Positions 1 to 15,485 of a stretch of DNA of 64,000 nucleotides are shown here, piece after piece (positions within the stretch are counted from its first letter, which is position 1; each line of letters opens with the position of its first letter). The stretch comes from Apostichopus japonicus (Eukaryota > Echinodermata > Holothuroidea > Aspidochirotida > Stichopodidae). Both the position numbers and the translations under genes were made by a program. The stretch is from NCBI RefSeq assembly GCF_037975245.1, contig NC_092568.1, positions 39,572,631 through 39,636,630 on the forward strand, in the 5' to 3' direction. The notes beneath the pieces were generated by a model. That model was not told where the DNA came from. It saw only the letters and a program-made list of their open reading frames with translations, and did no database searches.

Positions 1-600
1 TACTTTATGCTATTTGCTATCAGAGATCAAAATGTACTTGGCCATTTAAAAATTAGATACTTTTAGTTCATTTGGCATTTTTCATGTATTATTTTGTAGA
101 TAAATGATATTATATACGCCCATTTTCTTGTCCGGCCCAAATAACCACAAACTAATGTTCAATCCGGCTTATCCCACCCAGTTATAAAACATTAATAACC
201 ATTGCTGTACAGAAGCGAACATTAGTAGCCATTGGCTCCTAAATGAAAAAATTTAAGCGTCAACTTTTACAACTGGTCTAAAAACCATTATCAGTGTTAC
301 AACTCAAACAAAAATGAGGTGAAAGGAGATAGAAAGGAAAAAAATACTCGTAATATCGTAATCTGATATCGCATGAACCAGTCACGAACAAGAATTTTAC
401 TAGGCTTTTAAAACTTGCGTTACAGGGACGCATTTACTCGAAAAAGTTTGAATGTAGCAGATAAAAACTTGCGTCTGCCCATATATACTCCTGTGATAAA
501 ACCTCAAGCCAGAGAGATATTATATGACCTTTTTGTTCTTTCAAAGTCAGGAAGAATATTGCTGTAAATTGGCAACTTTCCAAAGAGTAACACAATGCCC
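1..600. other. AT-rich noncoding stretch
   Basis: I see no coding exon, RNA gene or repeat boundary here. The short open frames are A/T-rich and lack splice or domain support. Confidence 0.5.
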
Positions 601-607
601 TATAGAT

Positions 608-876
608 CAGTGGCGTAAGAAGGTACTTTTGAGTGGCCTCAGATGCAATTTGGTGCAATATAGCACACTTCAACACCCACTCCATTTTGTAAATAATTTT
701 GCATTTTCACCTGGCCTTAGATGCAATTTGGTGCTCCAAATGAGATTTTTTTTCTCATTTGGAAATGAAAAAGGGGTTTTCTGACTTGCGAAGCGGGGGG
801 CGGAATGATAATTCCGCCCCCATATTTTTCACTGGGGGGCCAGCGCCCCCAGCCCCCCCCGGTTCCTACGCCCCTG
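608..876. mobile_element. hAT-type MITE, 269 bp, with 7-bp TSD
   Basis: The left end reads CAGTGGCGTAAGAAGG and the right end, reverse complemented, reads CAGGGGCGTAGGAACC, giving short terminal inverted repeats. The flanks repeat TATAGAT (601-607 and 877-883; the eighth base differs), as expected of a hAT-like insertion. The interior has no coding capacity and ends in a G/C-run hairpin. A longer sister copy lies at 23910-24255. hAT assignment rests on TIR style and TSD length only. Confidence 0.75.
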
Positions 877-1289
877 TATAGATTCAAAACCGAACGAAAT
901 AGCCAATATTATAAGACAGATGAAAGATAAGAGGCTTACCAAAGCACGTTGCAAACAAAACTTTGATAAGCAACTTCAAAAAGGAATGTAAAATTCTACT
1001 TCTTTAAGGTATGAAGGTATGAAAATATGAAAATATTACGAGTTTATGTTTTGCATGTATTAGGAATCAATCTTTGAAACAAGTGGAATTGGAATACGTT
1101 TGAAAGAATATAATTTCTTTCTTGCTGTGTTTCTGGCTCATGTTATATGCGGGATCCTTATGTTGTTATCCACCGACTTGAAACAACCCGATACATAGTT
1201 TTTATTTTTCCACGTAATCTTTTAAAAACTGTTTCGTACCCTTTATGGTTTCGATGGTAATCGTAACCTTTGAGTCATGAAGGCAGATG

Positions 1290-1640
1290 GGTGTAAGTGT
1301 ATGTGTTTGCACCTTGATTGTAAACACGATATCTCAAGAAGAGAAGCTTGGACCAATCTCATTTTTGGTGTGTAGGAGTACCACATTCAGTCAAATGAGT
1401 CGATTGTTTTTAGTGGAGGTCAAACGTTATAAGGGGTCACCAGTTGTCAAATTGTGAAAATCTTGTAAACGCGATATCTCAAGACCGGAAGCTTGAACTA
1501 ACCTAATATTTGTTAATTTGCTAATATTAATATATAGTTTTGACACGTTACGTACAACATAGCTATTGTGTTTTGTGGAAGTCAACGGTTATTTGGAGTC
1601 ACCAGGGGTCAAATTGTGAAACCTTGTATAATGATCTACC
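1290..1640. repeat. Degenerate ~145-bp tandem repeat (GATATCTCAAG family)
   Basis: The core GTAAACRCGATATCTCAAG occurs near 1320 and 1466, followed by the same order of short motifs (CTTGGACCAATCTC, TGTAGGAGTACCACA, GGTCACCAG). The family recurs as a better-preserved four-unit array at 27.3-27.88 kb and in fragments near 25.4, 29.3 and 31.0 kb. No coding content is seen. Confidence 0.65.
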
Positions 1641-5633
<3,993 letters not shown>

Positions 5634-5745
5634 TATATATATACTTCGCACTTTGTACCCAGGCAGTATCATAAAGCGCTTGTCTGTTAACGTCGTAGCA
5701 CACGGCACACAACTTCAAACCATACACGCTTAAAGTCTCAATGTG

Positions 5746-6509
5746 CAAGGGCGGCGGAACCGGGGGGCACAGGGGGCACGTGCCCCCCTCCACTTTTCCT
5801 CAGATTAAAAATGTGCCCTTTTTCTACATAAAAATTTCTAAATAAAAAAGCGAAACCCAAAGCGAAACCCACGTCAAATGAAATTTTTCGGGAAGTTTTA
5901 AATGTTTACTACCACAGGCGTAGGAGCCCATTTTGATTTGGGGGGCTCTAACGACGAAAAATATTACCAAAATTTTTCGCGCGCTTCGCGCGTTCAACAT
6001 GTTAATGTGCACATCATATAGGCATGCGTTGGTTATTACATCGCATTCCAATAACATACAATCATTTGCCGTTTTATAACCCTTCCAAATCGGTTATAAT
6101 TATTGGGAAAGTCGTTACAATAATAATGATCATAATAATATCAGTTTAACCATTGAAAAACACATAGAAAATTACTTTTCTTTCAGTATTTTGACATATT
6201 TCATTTGCTTTCATGCATGTATCGATCGCGTGTGCAGGCACTTGGACTTTATAATGATTTCACCTCATTTTGTTTTTTTCCCTTGTTTCCCAATTTGCAC
6301 ATTAGATACTGCAGTGCTAGTATGCATTGTTTCCTTGAGGGAGGGGGGGGGGGGAGGGCGTTGATGGAGTGATGTGTATACGCAAATAAGATAATACAAT
6401 AAGAGTTAAAAGGGTACTAAATATCAGGCTGCATCAGTCCAATCGAATTTCTGCAAAGTGCCCTTCGACGTTGGTGCCCCCCAGATTCAAAGTGCTTCCG
6501 CCGCCCTTG
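5746..6509. mobile_element. hAT-type MITE, 764 bp, perfect 8-bp TSD
   Basis: The termini are inverted: the left is CAAGGGCGGCGGAACC and the right, reverse complemented, is CAAGGGCGGCGGAAGC. The perfect 8-bp duplication TCAATGTG flanks it (5738-5745 and 6510-6517), the TSD length of the hAT superfamily. The interior at about 5930-6040 is shared with the 1.9-kb element, suggesting a chimera or related families. No transposase frame is present. Confidence 0.9.
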
Positions 6510-6519
6510 TCAATGTGTG

Positions 6520-7940
6520 TTTACCAAATTTGATATTCGACCTTCCCAGTTTATTGCCCTAAAAGCTCAATAAAAATACCACACTTCTATGCAATTTTCA
6601 TATTTATCATCATTTTTTTATTGAGTTATCTGTCGTTAAACAATTTGAGCTGAATAAAATTCGCCAGATTTGTTAAGGAGTCCGTACATTCTACAACTCG
6701 ACTTCTGTATACATATAACTTTACAGGCAAGTTTGAACAACTCATCACATTTTTACAATCAAACTGGTTAAAACGTAGTATTTTTACTTGTTTTAGGGCA
6801 AATCTTTACCAAATTTGATTTTAACCACGTACCCCGTTCTGGATAAAAGATTGCACAACTGCAGATCGTTATGAGGTAGCAGAATGATAAAGGCAATAAA
6901 CCCACACGTTTGAACATGTTTTTTTTCTTCTTGTGAATCAAGTGTTGAAATTCATTGGGATATACATACGATACAAGTAACCTTTGTGGTTACATTCCCA
7001 TGCATAAGCAATATTCGCAAGAGAAAGTGAGGTTTTGTCTAAGTGATAGATATACGATTTCTATTTTTTGTTAATATACCTATAGGGCCATTCTGGTAAT
7101 ACATCGTGAAGTTCTAGTTCAAAACGATTAACAGTCCTCATAGTATAGAAATAGAAGAGTTGTGGACTTTTCAACTTTATATTAGCAAATATTCTTCAAA
7201 TCTGTACCGGTGGTTATTACGAAGTTTCAAAATTGCATTAAATATGCAGTGTTCGGCAATGTGGGTATTTACAAATTGACTCTCTGATTGATAAGTGTGA
7301 GGTATGCAACTTAATTCTTCAAATTTCATGTAGGACTAACACGTCTGCGTTTTCCTAAACGGGTGTCACAGGTTGCACACAGCACCCCCAATTTGTAACA
7401 GCTAAAGTGATAAAGTGTTATTTGTTTTATACAAAGAATATATATATATTTTTGGCCTTCGGAACAAATCTTATGGGGCACATTGAAGTTAAGTTGCAAA
7501 TCGATACCATTTTACTTATACTTTTCCATTTGTACTTTACATTTAGATCCAATTTTGTGAACTGTTGAACATTGCAGCACACCAGCCGAGACATCCCATC
7601 ATACTCTGCTCATTACATGCTTGGATATATGTATTGTAACAGGTAACAGCTGTGTAAACGTGTCCTAACTTAAAGAGACAAGGGCAACTTTTCGCGGGCC
7701 TTCAATGTCTTCCTCTGTTTCCCAACATAAGATTGAGTGTAAATTTATCGAACACTACGCCTATTATCATCATAATTAAGGTCTTTTAAACCGAAGTTGT
7801 TCCACCTGAAGAAGTAGCCATCCTGGTCATCATATAGGAAACCCAATTTTGTAAGTTTCGAGAAAGAAGGGGGTGTTGGACCTAGTTATCTGATTGAATT
7901 GTGCACACTTTGGTGTGTAGGTGTAACAAGTTACCTATGA
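6520..7940. other. Noncoding, no recognisable gene
   Basis: AT-rich single-copy-looking DNA with no exon, RNA gene or repeat boundary that I can support. Confidence 0.4.
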
Positions 7941-7943
7941 CCA

Positions 7944-8021
7944 AGGCTAATAGCGCCTTTGAACAATTTCTGTTGACTTTGGCGCTATGTAAATGTCTTC
8001 TGATTGATTGATTGATTGAGA
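7944..8021 (+). mobile_element. 3' tail of a CR1/L2-like retroposon
   Basis: The stretch contains 'TTGACTTTGGCGCTATGTAA' followed by a (GATT)n tail ending in GATTGATTGATTGAG. A GGCGCTATRTAAATGT block followed by a short tandem tail is the usual 3' end of L2/CR1-type LINEs and their SINEs in many animals. No upstream coding part was recognised, so this is probably a strongly 5'-truncated copy. Confidence 0.55.
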
Positions 8022-9930
8022 TGGGAGCAACAAATGTATTACGAAACCATTAGTAGAAACCGAACAATATGTCGAAAGCTTGAAAATGGCTTGTATTGAC
8101 ATCGAATAACGACTTTCCACAATAAGTTACTTCATACTACATGTTTTAAGTCGTTCATGATGACATATTACCACTGCAAATTCTGATTTTTCAGTCAATC
8201 CGCGCTACAAACCAAAATGGATCGAAACTAGTAAGTGAATAAGCCACACACAAAGTAGTGTGAGGTGTATATTCATGTATTAGATTAATTTCCATAGTAA
8301 TAGAGATCTGATAAATTATTTAGTAAATCCAATACATATATAACTCAAATAATGGGTAACATAAATTGTCTTATATTGTAGGTTCAGTCCTTATGCCACG
8401 TCCATCGAATTGTGTATACCATTAGGGAGCATAATGTGGACGCAATAATGTGCACGTGTGAAGTAGGAATTTTCCAGGAAAACGCTAACAAAGTGGATTG
8501 TTAATGAATAGAAAAAGCGAAAAAAGAAATGGAACTTGCTTCTAAGTTCTTGGTGAAATATGCATGCAATTCCTATGAACCGTTTTTGAGATATTGACAG
8601 TTGAAGTTGCCACCTAATAGATAATGTTATGATTTCCTTTAAAATGTACCTCTAATTTTATACCCCACTATTGGATGCATCCATAATGTGAATGTACCAT
8701 ATATAGGTATTGGTATTTTATGAACTTCACATCCCCTTTAGACAAACTAGTAATCCAATCCAAGGTCAAATCAATATACTAAAAAATGAAGAAAAGCAAA
8801 ACACGTTTTGTCAGTTTTTAGCTATGACGTCACACCTGTTTGCTGCAAGTTCACTCATGGTACGAAAGGTGGCAACTTCAGCTGTCAATATCTCAAAACG
8901 GGACATGGTTATTAATGCAAAATTCACTTGAATGCTTAGATTATGTTCCTCTTTAATATATAAGACGAAATTTTGACCTAGACTACATTACAAGTTTCTC
9001 CATTACAGTACAGAATGTACTTGTTTGGAGGAACATTGTTACGGGAAAGAATAGTCTGGGTTTAGCCCATTATACCTGTATCGTATTTGAAATAAAGTGT
9101 ATAAAACATTTTCTTCCTTATTCTTCATCCCTACCTGCAGCGATGAAAATTCCCCAGGGAATGTGAGTTGCATCAACTTTTTCCGTTCAATTTTCTAAGT
9201 AATATATATCTAAGTACACCAAGTTCTTTCATACTCTAATTAGTCAGGGCTGAAGTCGAGTTAAATACATACGAGTCAAGGTTTGTGTGGGGTCCCAAAG
9301 CAGGACCCAAGTTCTGATCATAGCACCGACTTCAGCAGCAAGAAGCATTGGCTTCACCTTTCATGGCAAGCATTGTTTTTAGCAGCACAACAAACGGTAC
9401 ACTTCGTTTCATTTATTCGTATTCTGCTCAACTATTGCCCATGGAGTCATATCATCTACGCTGGGTTATTGTCACTCCCTGTTGTAATGCCCCGTGCTAT
9501 TACAGGTCTTGCAGAATGCTCAGAACAATGCAGCAGTAGCACAAAAAGTAGCAATTCAGATCTCTAGTTTAACAGCACTTCACTGATTGCTCGTCTCATA
9601 TCGTATATTGATTGTGAACTTTCGTTTACTATTTACAAATTTCGCAATATCCTGCTCCACCTTATCCTTGTAACTTAACCCAGCCTGGTTCTTTGACTGC
9701 TCCCTTCGTTCAGCTACAATGAATCTTCGCAACCAAACAAAATGGAACCTTGTCCCAGCTGGCCGTTCAACATTCCCTGTTAAAGCTCCTGTGCTTTTTA
9801 ACTCATTCTGGTCATCACGTCACAAACTCATATCTTCAATTCTTAAATGCTAATTGGCAAATTCAATATAATCCATCTTCACATAAACCACCAGAAAATG
9901 CATTGATGTTATCAACTGTTGAGGATACTA
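8022..9930. other. Noncoding, no recognisable gene
   Basis: The open frames near 9.3-9.9 kb resemble no family I know and lack matching splice sites. Confidence 0.35.
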
Positions 9931-12900
9931 GCTAATCAAACCAGTAAAAAAGCCAAGGAAAACTGTTTGTTTAAATTAAAATAAACTGACATTATAAACT
10001 TACTTTGTTTTTGTTTTATTGTTTTTCTCTTTTGTATATTAATTCGTTCTTTCTTCTTTCCATCTGTTCCTTTCTTTGCAGCCGGTAAGTATTTATCATG
10101 CTTAGGGTAGTAGAACATTGTTATAATATATTAACACGAGGAAAGTCAATCCTGTTAATTCTTTATTATCGTACACAATTTGAATAAAATGTTAGAATTT
10201 TCACAGCATTCGTAATGCAATAATATGTTTATCGACTATGTATGGCAATGTCAATGAAGACAGAACGATTGTTGTAATTAATTTGTGCCTTTAACCTTTA
10301 ACCATTGATGATATGAGGTAGTGAGGTGATGAGCGAAAACAGGGAAAAAGCCTAAGTAAAACTACTTGCGTCAGCTATAATAAACTAACATTTTAAACTC
10401 CCTGTGTTTGTGCTTTTACTATTGTTTCTACATTATATAACGATTTGCTATTTTCTTTCATCTATTCGTTTCTTTTCAGAGGGTAAGTTTGTAACATAAT
10501 TAAAGTCATGGGGACACGCGACGAATTTCCGCTCATTTGCGTTGCAAAATTTTTTTCTGGGATGTAGCTCAATACACTCAAAAAGTTTGAACCCTAAATA
10601 TTATTTAATTACGTTCTAATTAGCTAAAATAAACGTACATTTTCACCTACGAAACGACTGATCTTTCACTAATATGCAAATTACGTGACGTGTTCGGAGT
10701 GACTCTCGTTGTGAATGGTATGGAAATGCGACAATATGAATGTGTTGAATGCCTAGCCAAAACTGGAATACTATACTACACAGTATCCTATTACTAACGT
10801 ACCTGTAAGGTGGCATACTCCTATTAGAGTCTATATCAATCCGCTCGATTGTTCTCCTTCGGGAAAGTGCCAAAAAGCAGCAGGAGAACATCTTTTGTGA
10901 CCTGTTATCAATCATAATCTAGTTTTTTTGTGGCTTGCATGTTGAAGAGCATGAATGGAAGTACATGTGGTGAGAAAATTTGGTCAATTGAGGCAATTTT
11001 AGACCCCTTTAGGCCTCCCAGGGAGCAGCGTAGGAAATTTGTTTACCACTGAGTGAAGAGGTTTGTTTACAAGTGACGAAAACTTCCGGCTCGGATGGCA
11101 AAAAATCTAGATGGTCATGATACGGAAAATTGATGGTGCCATGAAAGGCCAACTTGTCAGCTATCCGGTGATGGGTAGCGTTTGGCTAGTGAAAACTTCT
11201 ATCTAGACTTAGAGACCACATTACTTTTGTGATTTAGTGTGTAAGTCAATGGGGCTTTTAATGAGCGTTTGCTACCTGTCAGCCATATGACACACAGTTT
11301 ACTGCACTGTGCGATATACCAGGAACGTCGCAAAACTAGTGCATGTTATAAAACGGACACGCGATTGAGCAATTTGGCTACAAAAGCCAATAATCTATAT
11401 GCGTTCAGGCTCACCGGAAGTGCACGGTCACTAAAACACTCTAGTTGTGCTCAAAGGAATTAAAATATAACAAATGAAGGAGCAATTACAGGAGTAAAAA
11501 ACGGTCGCACATGGCGTTAAATGCTAACAAATTTGCGTATTTGTTTCATACCAGTCCAGATTCTCCAAGCGATTGGCTGGCAGTATACGTCATTGGCTGC
11601 TGCTTCCGCCTGGTTGTCATCGTCGTCAGATTCATCCGTTTCTGGCTCAAAAATATAGGGTTTTATTTCTCCTTGAGGTGGAAATTCGTAATCCTTATCC
11701 CTTTCCCCATCCACATCCCTTTCAGACAATGGAATTTCATCAGATTCTAAGGCTTCTGTCTCAATCGCGTCTAATTTCGTGTTTAGTTTCAATGCTGCGC
11801 AGCAGTGTTACTTTTGGACCGATCTGCACTGCAAAACTGCACGTCTACAAATTTGCATACGAAAGGACAATGCAACCAATTACACAAACAGTGACTTCAA
11901 ATACCGCAAAATTTAGAATTGAAGAATTTTAGTAACGGAACCCTTCATGGACGAGTCAGGATTGGCCTTTCTCTTTTCTTCTCTGTATCTTTTCCATTTT
12001 TTGCAGAATGTAAGTTTTTTCATGATTTACATTTGTAGATAAATATCAGTATCTAATAACACTTCAACGAAACCACCAATGGGAAAGTCAACGACGATAG
12101 AACAATTATTTTGAAATTAATGTTTAATTTTAATACTTAACCAATGGTGAATTGAGCTAGTGAGGTGATGAACCAAAAGTCGGAAAATCAGTTCAGACAA
12201 ATAGTTGTTTAAATTATAATAGAGTCAGAATTTAAGATTCACTGTAATTGTATGTTTACTGTTTTCTCTATTATATGATGGTTTGCTCGGTCTTCTTTCT
12301 ATCTATTCCATTCTTTGCAGAATGTAAGTTTTTTAATGATTTACTTTTCTGTATAAATGTCAGTATCAAATAACTTTCAAAGAAACCATCATTGAATTCA
12401 AATCATAATAATCCTTTTTTTCATACACAATTTGAATGAAATATTACTAATATCACAACACTGGTAACTCGCAGTTTAATACAATAAATAGTTTATCGAT
12501 TATTTGAATGGTTATGTCAATGAAGATTGAACAATTGTTTTGAAAATTATTTGTAACTTTACTATTCAACCATTGATGATATGAGCTAGTGAGCCACAAT
12601 CAGGAAAAACGCTTATGAAAACTTGTTGTTTCACTTAAATGAAAGTGACATTTTAAAGACGCCGCGTTTGTCCTTTTCGTGGGCTTCATTTCTCTATTAT
12701 ATAATCAATGGTTCTTTTCTCCTTTCTATGTATTTGTTTCTGTGCAGACGGTAAGTATTTTAAAGGTTACCGTTTGTAGATACGTATCAGTATCTAATCC
12801 CTATTCAAAGAAAACCTTATTGGAATCATATCCTGTTTAATCCTTATTTTCATTACACAGTTTAAATGATATATTATAATGTTCACAACATTGGAGATTG

Positions 12901-13040
12901 ACAATTTAATACAATAGCGTGTTTATCGATTATATGAATGGCAGTGTCAGTGAAGAACTGTAATATTTAACCATTGATGATAATTATGAGTTAGTAAGGT
13001 GATGAGCTGCAGGGTAAAAGCTGATTTAAAATAGTTGTTT
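9930..13040 (+). repeat. Array A: ~400-bp tandem repeat with acceptor-NNN-donor modules
   Basis: Diverged tandem units each end in a pyrimidine-rich tract and CAG, then 3 nt, then GTAAG. The 3-nt cores are CCG (10082-10084), AGG (10480-10482), AAT (12007-12009), AAT (12321-12323) and ACG (12748-12750). Other landmarks repeated in order are TTTATCGATTATATG, ACCATTGATGATATGAG and TTCTCTATTATATAATGG. About 1.45 kb (10.5-11.95 kb) of foreign sequence interrupts the array. A last partial unit without the splice module sits at about 13840-13930. The modules look like 3-nt microexons or recursive-splice-like sites of a + strand transcript. No flanking conventional exon was found, so function is unknown. 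Confidence 0.8.
11517..11792 (-). pseudogene. P2X7 intracellular-domain-like N-terminal fragment
   Basis: The 91-codon frame on the minus strand starts with ATG and is acidic. It contains 'KPYIFEPETDESDDDD', resembling the (I/R)PY-FEPE-acidic N-terminal segment that precedes the cysteine-rich P2X7-type domain in many invertebrate and fish proteins. In another frame just downstream the residues RLENLDW resemble the start of that domain (R-L-N-DWC-CG-C), but the cysteines are missing, so the copy looks frameshifted and decayed. It sits in the sequence that interrupts array A. Family assignment comes from motif memory and is tentative. Confidence 0.4.
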
Positions 13041-13440
13041 CAGTTTTATTAAATGAGAATAAACCCTGGCGTTTTGCAGTGACCTCATAATAGAGACTAA
13101 TATTCCTTACACCCTCTGTAAAATAACCAGTCAAAACCACCTTTACCCGAATTTCCAGGAATTGTGTAATTAATTGTTTACACCTACAGTGTTGGGGGCC
13201 ATTAAATTCATTTTAATAACGAGGGAGCTTCAAAAATTACGTCAGCAAGCCACATCGTAAGTTACACAATTCCGCTCTCTGCATCTCTACACTTATTCTC
13301 GGAGAATGTTTGGAAGTTGGTGGTTGGTGGTTGTAAACAGGAGAGCGGATGAAGGAGCAGGGAAGGGAAACGATATTATGTTATTCTTGCCAGGAAATGG
13401 TATCCAGAGAAAAGAGAACGCACTAAAGCACCAGGCTTAC

Positions 13441-13606
13441 CCCTCCTTCGCATAACTGTTACTAGTGTCGGCAGTACTAGCATCAGAATAACTGCCAGTC
13501 TCGGCAATGGATGCGGTCTGTTTAGCAAGCTCTAGGTCTCGTTGCCTCAGTTCCTCCACTGTGTATTCATGTTCGAATTGATTCAAGTCAACCCCTTACT
13601 TTCATA
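13441..13606 (-). pseudogene. Second P2X7-domain-like N-terminal fragment
   Basis: Minus-strand translation gives 'FEHEYTVEELRQRDLELAKQ' followed by a Ser/Thr/Asp-rich tail, matching the FEPEYTEEEL-RQRDLE pattern found ahead of P2X7-type cysteine domains. It ends at a plausible donor (GGAGGG|GTAAGC), but an in-frame stop lies just upstream and no start codon is visible. It is therefore a fragment or an internal exon of a broken gene. It also lies in a segment interrupting the array A repeat, as does the fragment at 11.5-11.8 kb. Confidence 0.4.
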
Positions 13607-13948
13607 CCATCTTTTTCTTTCTTTTGCTTGTGCAATTTTAATAATTTTTGGAATTGGTAACGCGATTTCTGTTGAAATGCGATATGTGGCTCGCTTACGT
13701 CACGAATAGCCGGAATTCATAAAAATATGGCGAATGCCATGGGTGACAATTAAATCGATTTTTGAGGTTCTGACGAAAAGAGGGTACTGCAAAACGATAT
13801 TCTCTAAGCAGAAAAGGCTAGGATTGATTTCCTATTGTTTGCTTACATTGTAAAGTCATTGTTTTTATGCCTGACTGTGTTTCTCTATTATATAATGGTT
13901 TGTGCTTTTCTTCTATCTATCTATATAACCCTATACCCTAAAAGGGAG

Positions 13949-14741
13949 AAGGTGTGTGTGTCTAGTTGAAAATTGAACTTCCTTGTTTAGATTTTTTTGC
14001 TGTAATTTTATTGTAATATGTTCATTTTATCTCAGTGCTTCCTTCAATTTTACAGACCCAAGACTATATTTCTGGGAGAGAGATTTTGCAGGTATTTCTA
14101 ACGTTTGCCTAAGGGTACCGATTAGGTGATATCCTTTAGCTACATATAACTTTTACGACTTTTGACGAATCTCGAATGAAATTCAATTCATGTTGGTTTG
14201 CTTGAAGCTATACAAGCATTTCAAGAAAACGCAAATAATGGGAATGAAGAATGACCAATACGACCAAATATATCAAAAATCATAGTAACACAGAAATTAT
14301 CTTCCGTAAGATGAAGATATGTTAATTAAACTTGGTATGACCACCAAGGTGTGTGTGTCTAGTTGAAAATTGAGCTTCCTTGTTTAGATTTTTTTGCTGT
14401 AATTTTATTGTAATATTTTCATTTTATCTCAGTGCTTTCTTCAATTTTACAGACCCAAGACTATATTTCTGGGAGAAAGATTTTGCAGGTATTTCTAACG
14501 TTTGCCTAAGGGTACCGATTAGGTGATATCCTTTAGCTACATATAACTTTTACGACTTTTGACGAATCTCGAATGAAATTCAATTCATGTTGGTTTGCTT
14601 GAAGCTATACAAGCATTTCAAGAAAACGCAAATAATGGGAATGAAGAATGACCAATACGACCAAATATATCAAAAATCATAGTAACACAGAAAATAGCTT
14701 CCGTAAGATGAAGATATGTTAATTAAACTTGGTATGACCAC
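13949..14741. repeat. Direct tandem duplication, 398-bp unit, two copies
   Basis: Both copies begin 'AAGGTGTGTGTGTCTAGTTG' (13949 and 14347) and run almost identically to 'TTGGTATGACCAC'. A third, partial and diverged copy lies at 26.47-26.58 kb. In both places it follows the same upstream sequence (array repeat, then 'AACCCTATACCCTAAAAGGG'). The high identity of the first two copies indicates recent duplication. Confidence 0.9.
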
Positions 14742-14875
14742 TATGATTCTTACAATAATAGCAAGGTAGAGAAAGAGCCTAACCGTGAGAAGCTGTTTAG
14801 TGATACAAATATTAAATATAGCACTAACTGAGTGTATTTGTAATGTAAGCATACTAAGTATGTTTGATGGTAAAT

Positions 14876-14988
<113 letters not shown>

Positions 14989-14996
14989 TATAAATA

Positions 14997-15124
14997 TAAA
15001 GGCTCGTGACACAAAGATCCGGGTTTCGGTCCTACCTTCGCCTGATGAGTCTCAAAAAAAATCTCAAGAAAAGTCCGAAACAGGTCGTGAAGTGGAATTT
15101 TTCTTGCGTGTTATTCTTTATTGA
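14997..15124 (+). mobile_element. Truncated tRNA-derived SINE
   Basis: It starts within the tRNA-like part (GGCTCGTGACACAAAGATCC) and continues through the same body and 3' end (GTGAAGTGGAATTTTTCT, TGTTATTCTTTATTGATT) as the fuller copy 300 bp downstream. The A-box half is missing where it meets the TA tract. Confidence 0.75.
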
Positions 15125-15194
15125 TTGACTATATATCTGTCATACCACTTGCTACACATTCAATTCTTATTTACGGCTTGGCGTGCCTATAAAG

Positions 15195-15485
15195 AGTGGT
15201 TATTCTGTGTAAAATTGTGTAAAAATTGTCAGATTCAAAGCGCCAGGGGTGCACTCTGTACAATCATAATACTTGGGTAGTACGCCCTTAATGACAGTTA
15301 TTCAAAGCCAATTTATACGCTTTAACACATCAGTAGAATCACTGTGGTCGAGTGGTACGGGCTTAGGTTCGTGACACGAAGATCCGGGGTTCGATTCCTA
15401 CCTTCGCCTGATGAGTCCCCAAAAAAGGACGAAACCGGTCGTGAAGTGGAATTTTTCTGGTGTGTTATTCTTTATTGATTTAGTA
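15195..15485 (+). mobile_element. tRNA-derived SINE or SINE-bearing repeat
   Basis: The A-box-like GTGGTCGAGTGGTACGG (about 15344) and B-box-like GGGGTTCGATTCC (about 15387) are in tRNA order and spacing, followed by a unique body ending GTGTTATTCTTTATTGATT. A head segment (15195-15330) is also conserved in the inverted copy at 17.68-18.05 kb, so the unit is longer than the tRNA part. A functional tRNA is unlikely because the stems are imperfect and the copies are repetitive. Confidence 0.7.

Noticed and set aside
11269..11463. Plus-strand open frame in the insertion within array A
   Set aside because: There is no motif, and the opposite strand has the better-supported P2X7-like fragment nearby.
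13925..13947. Interstitial telomere (AACCCTATACCCTAAAAGGG)
   Set aside because: There are only one or two imperfect CCCTA units. The same string recurs at 26.45 kb as part of a dispersed repeat.
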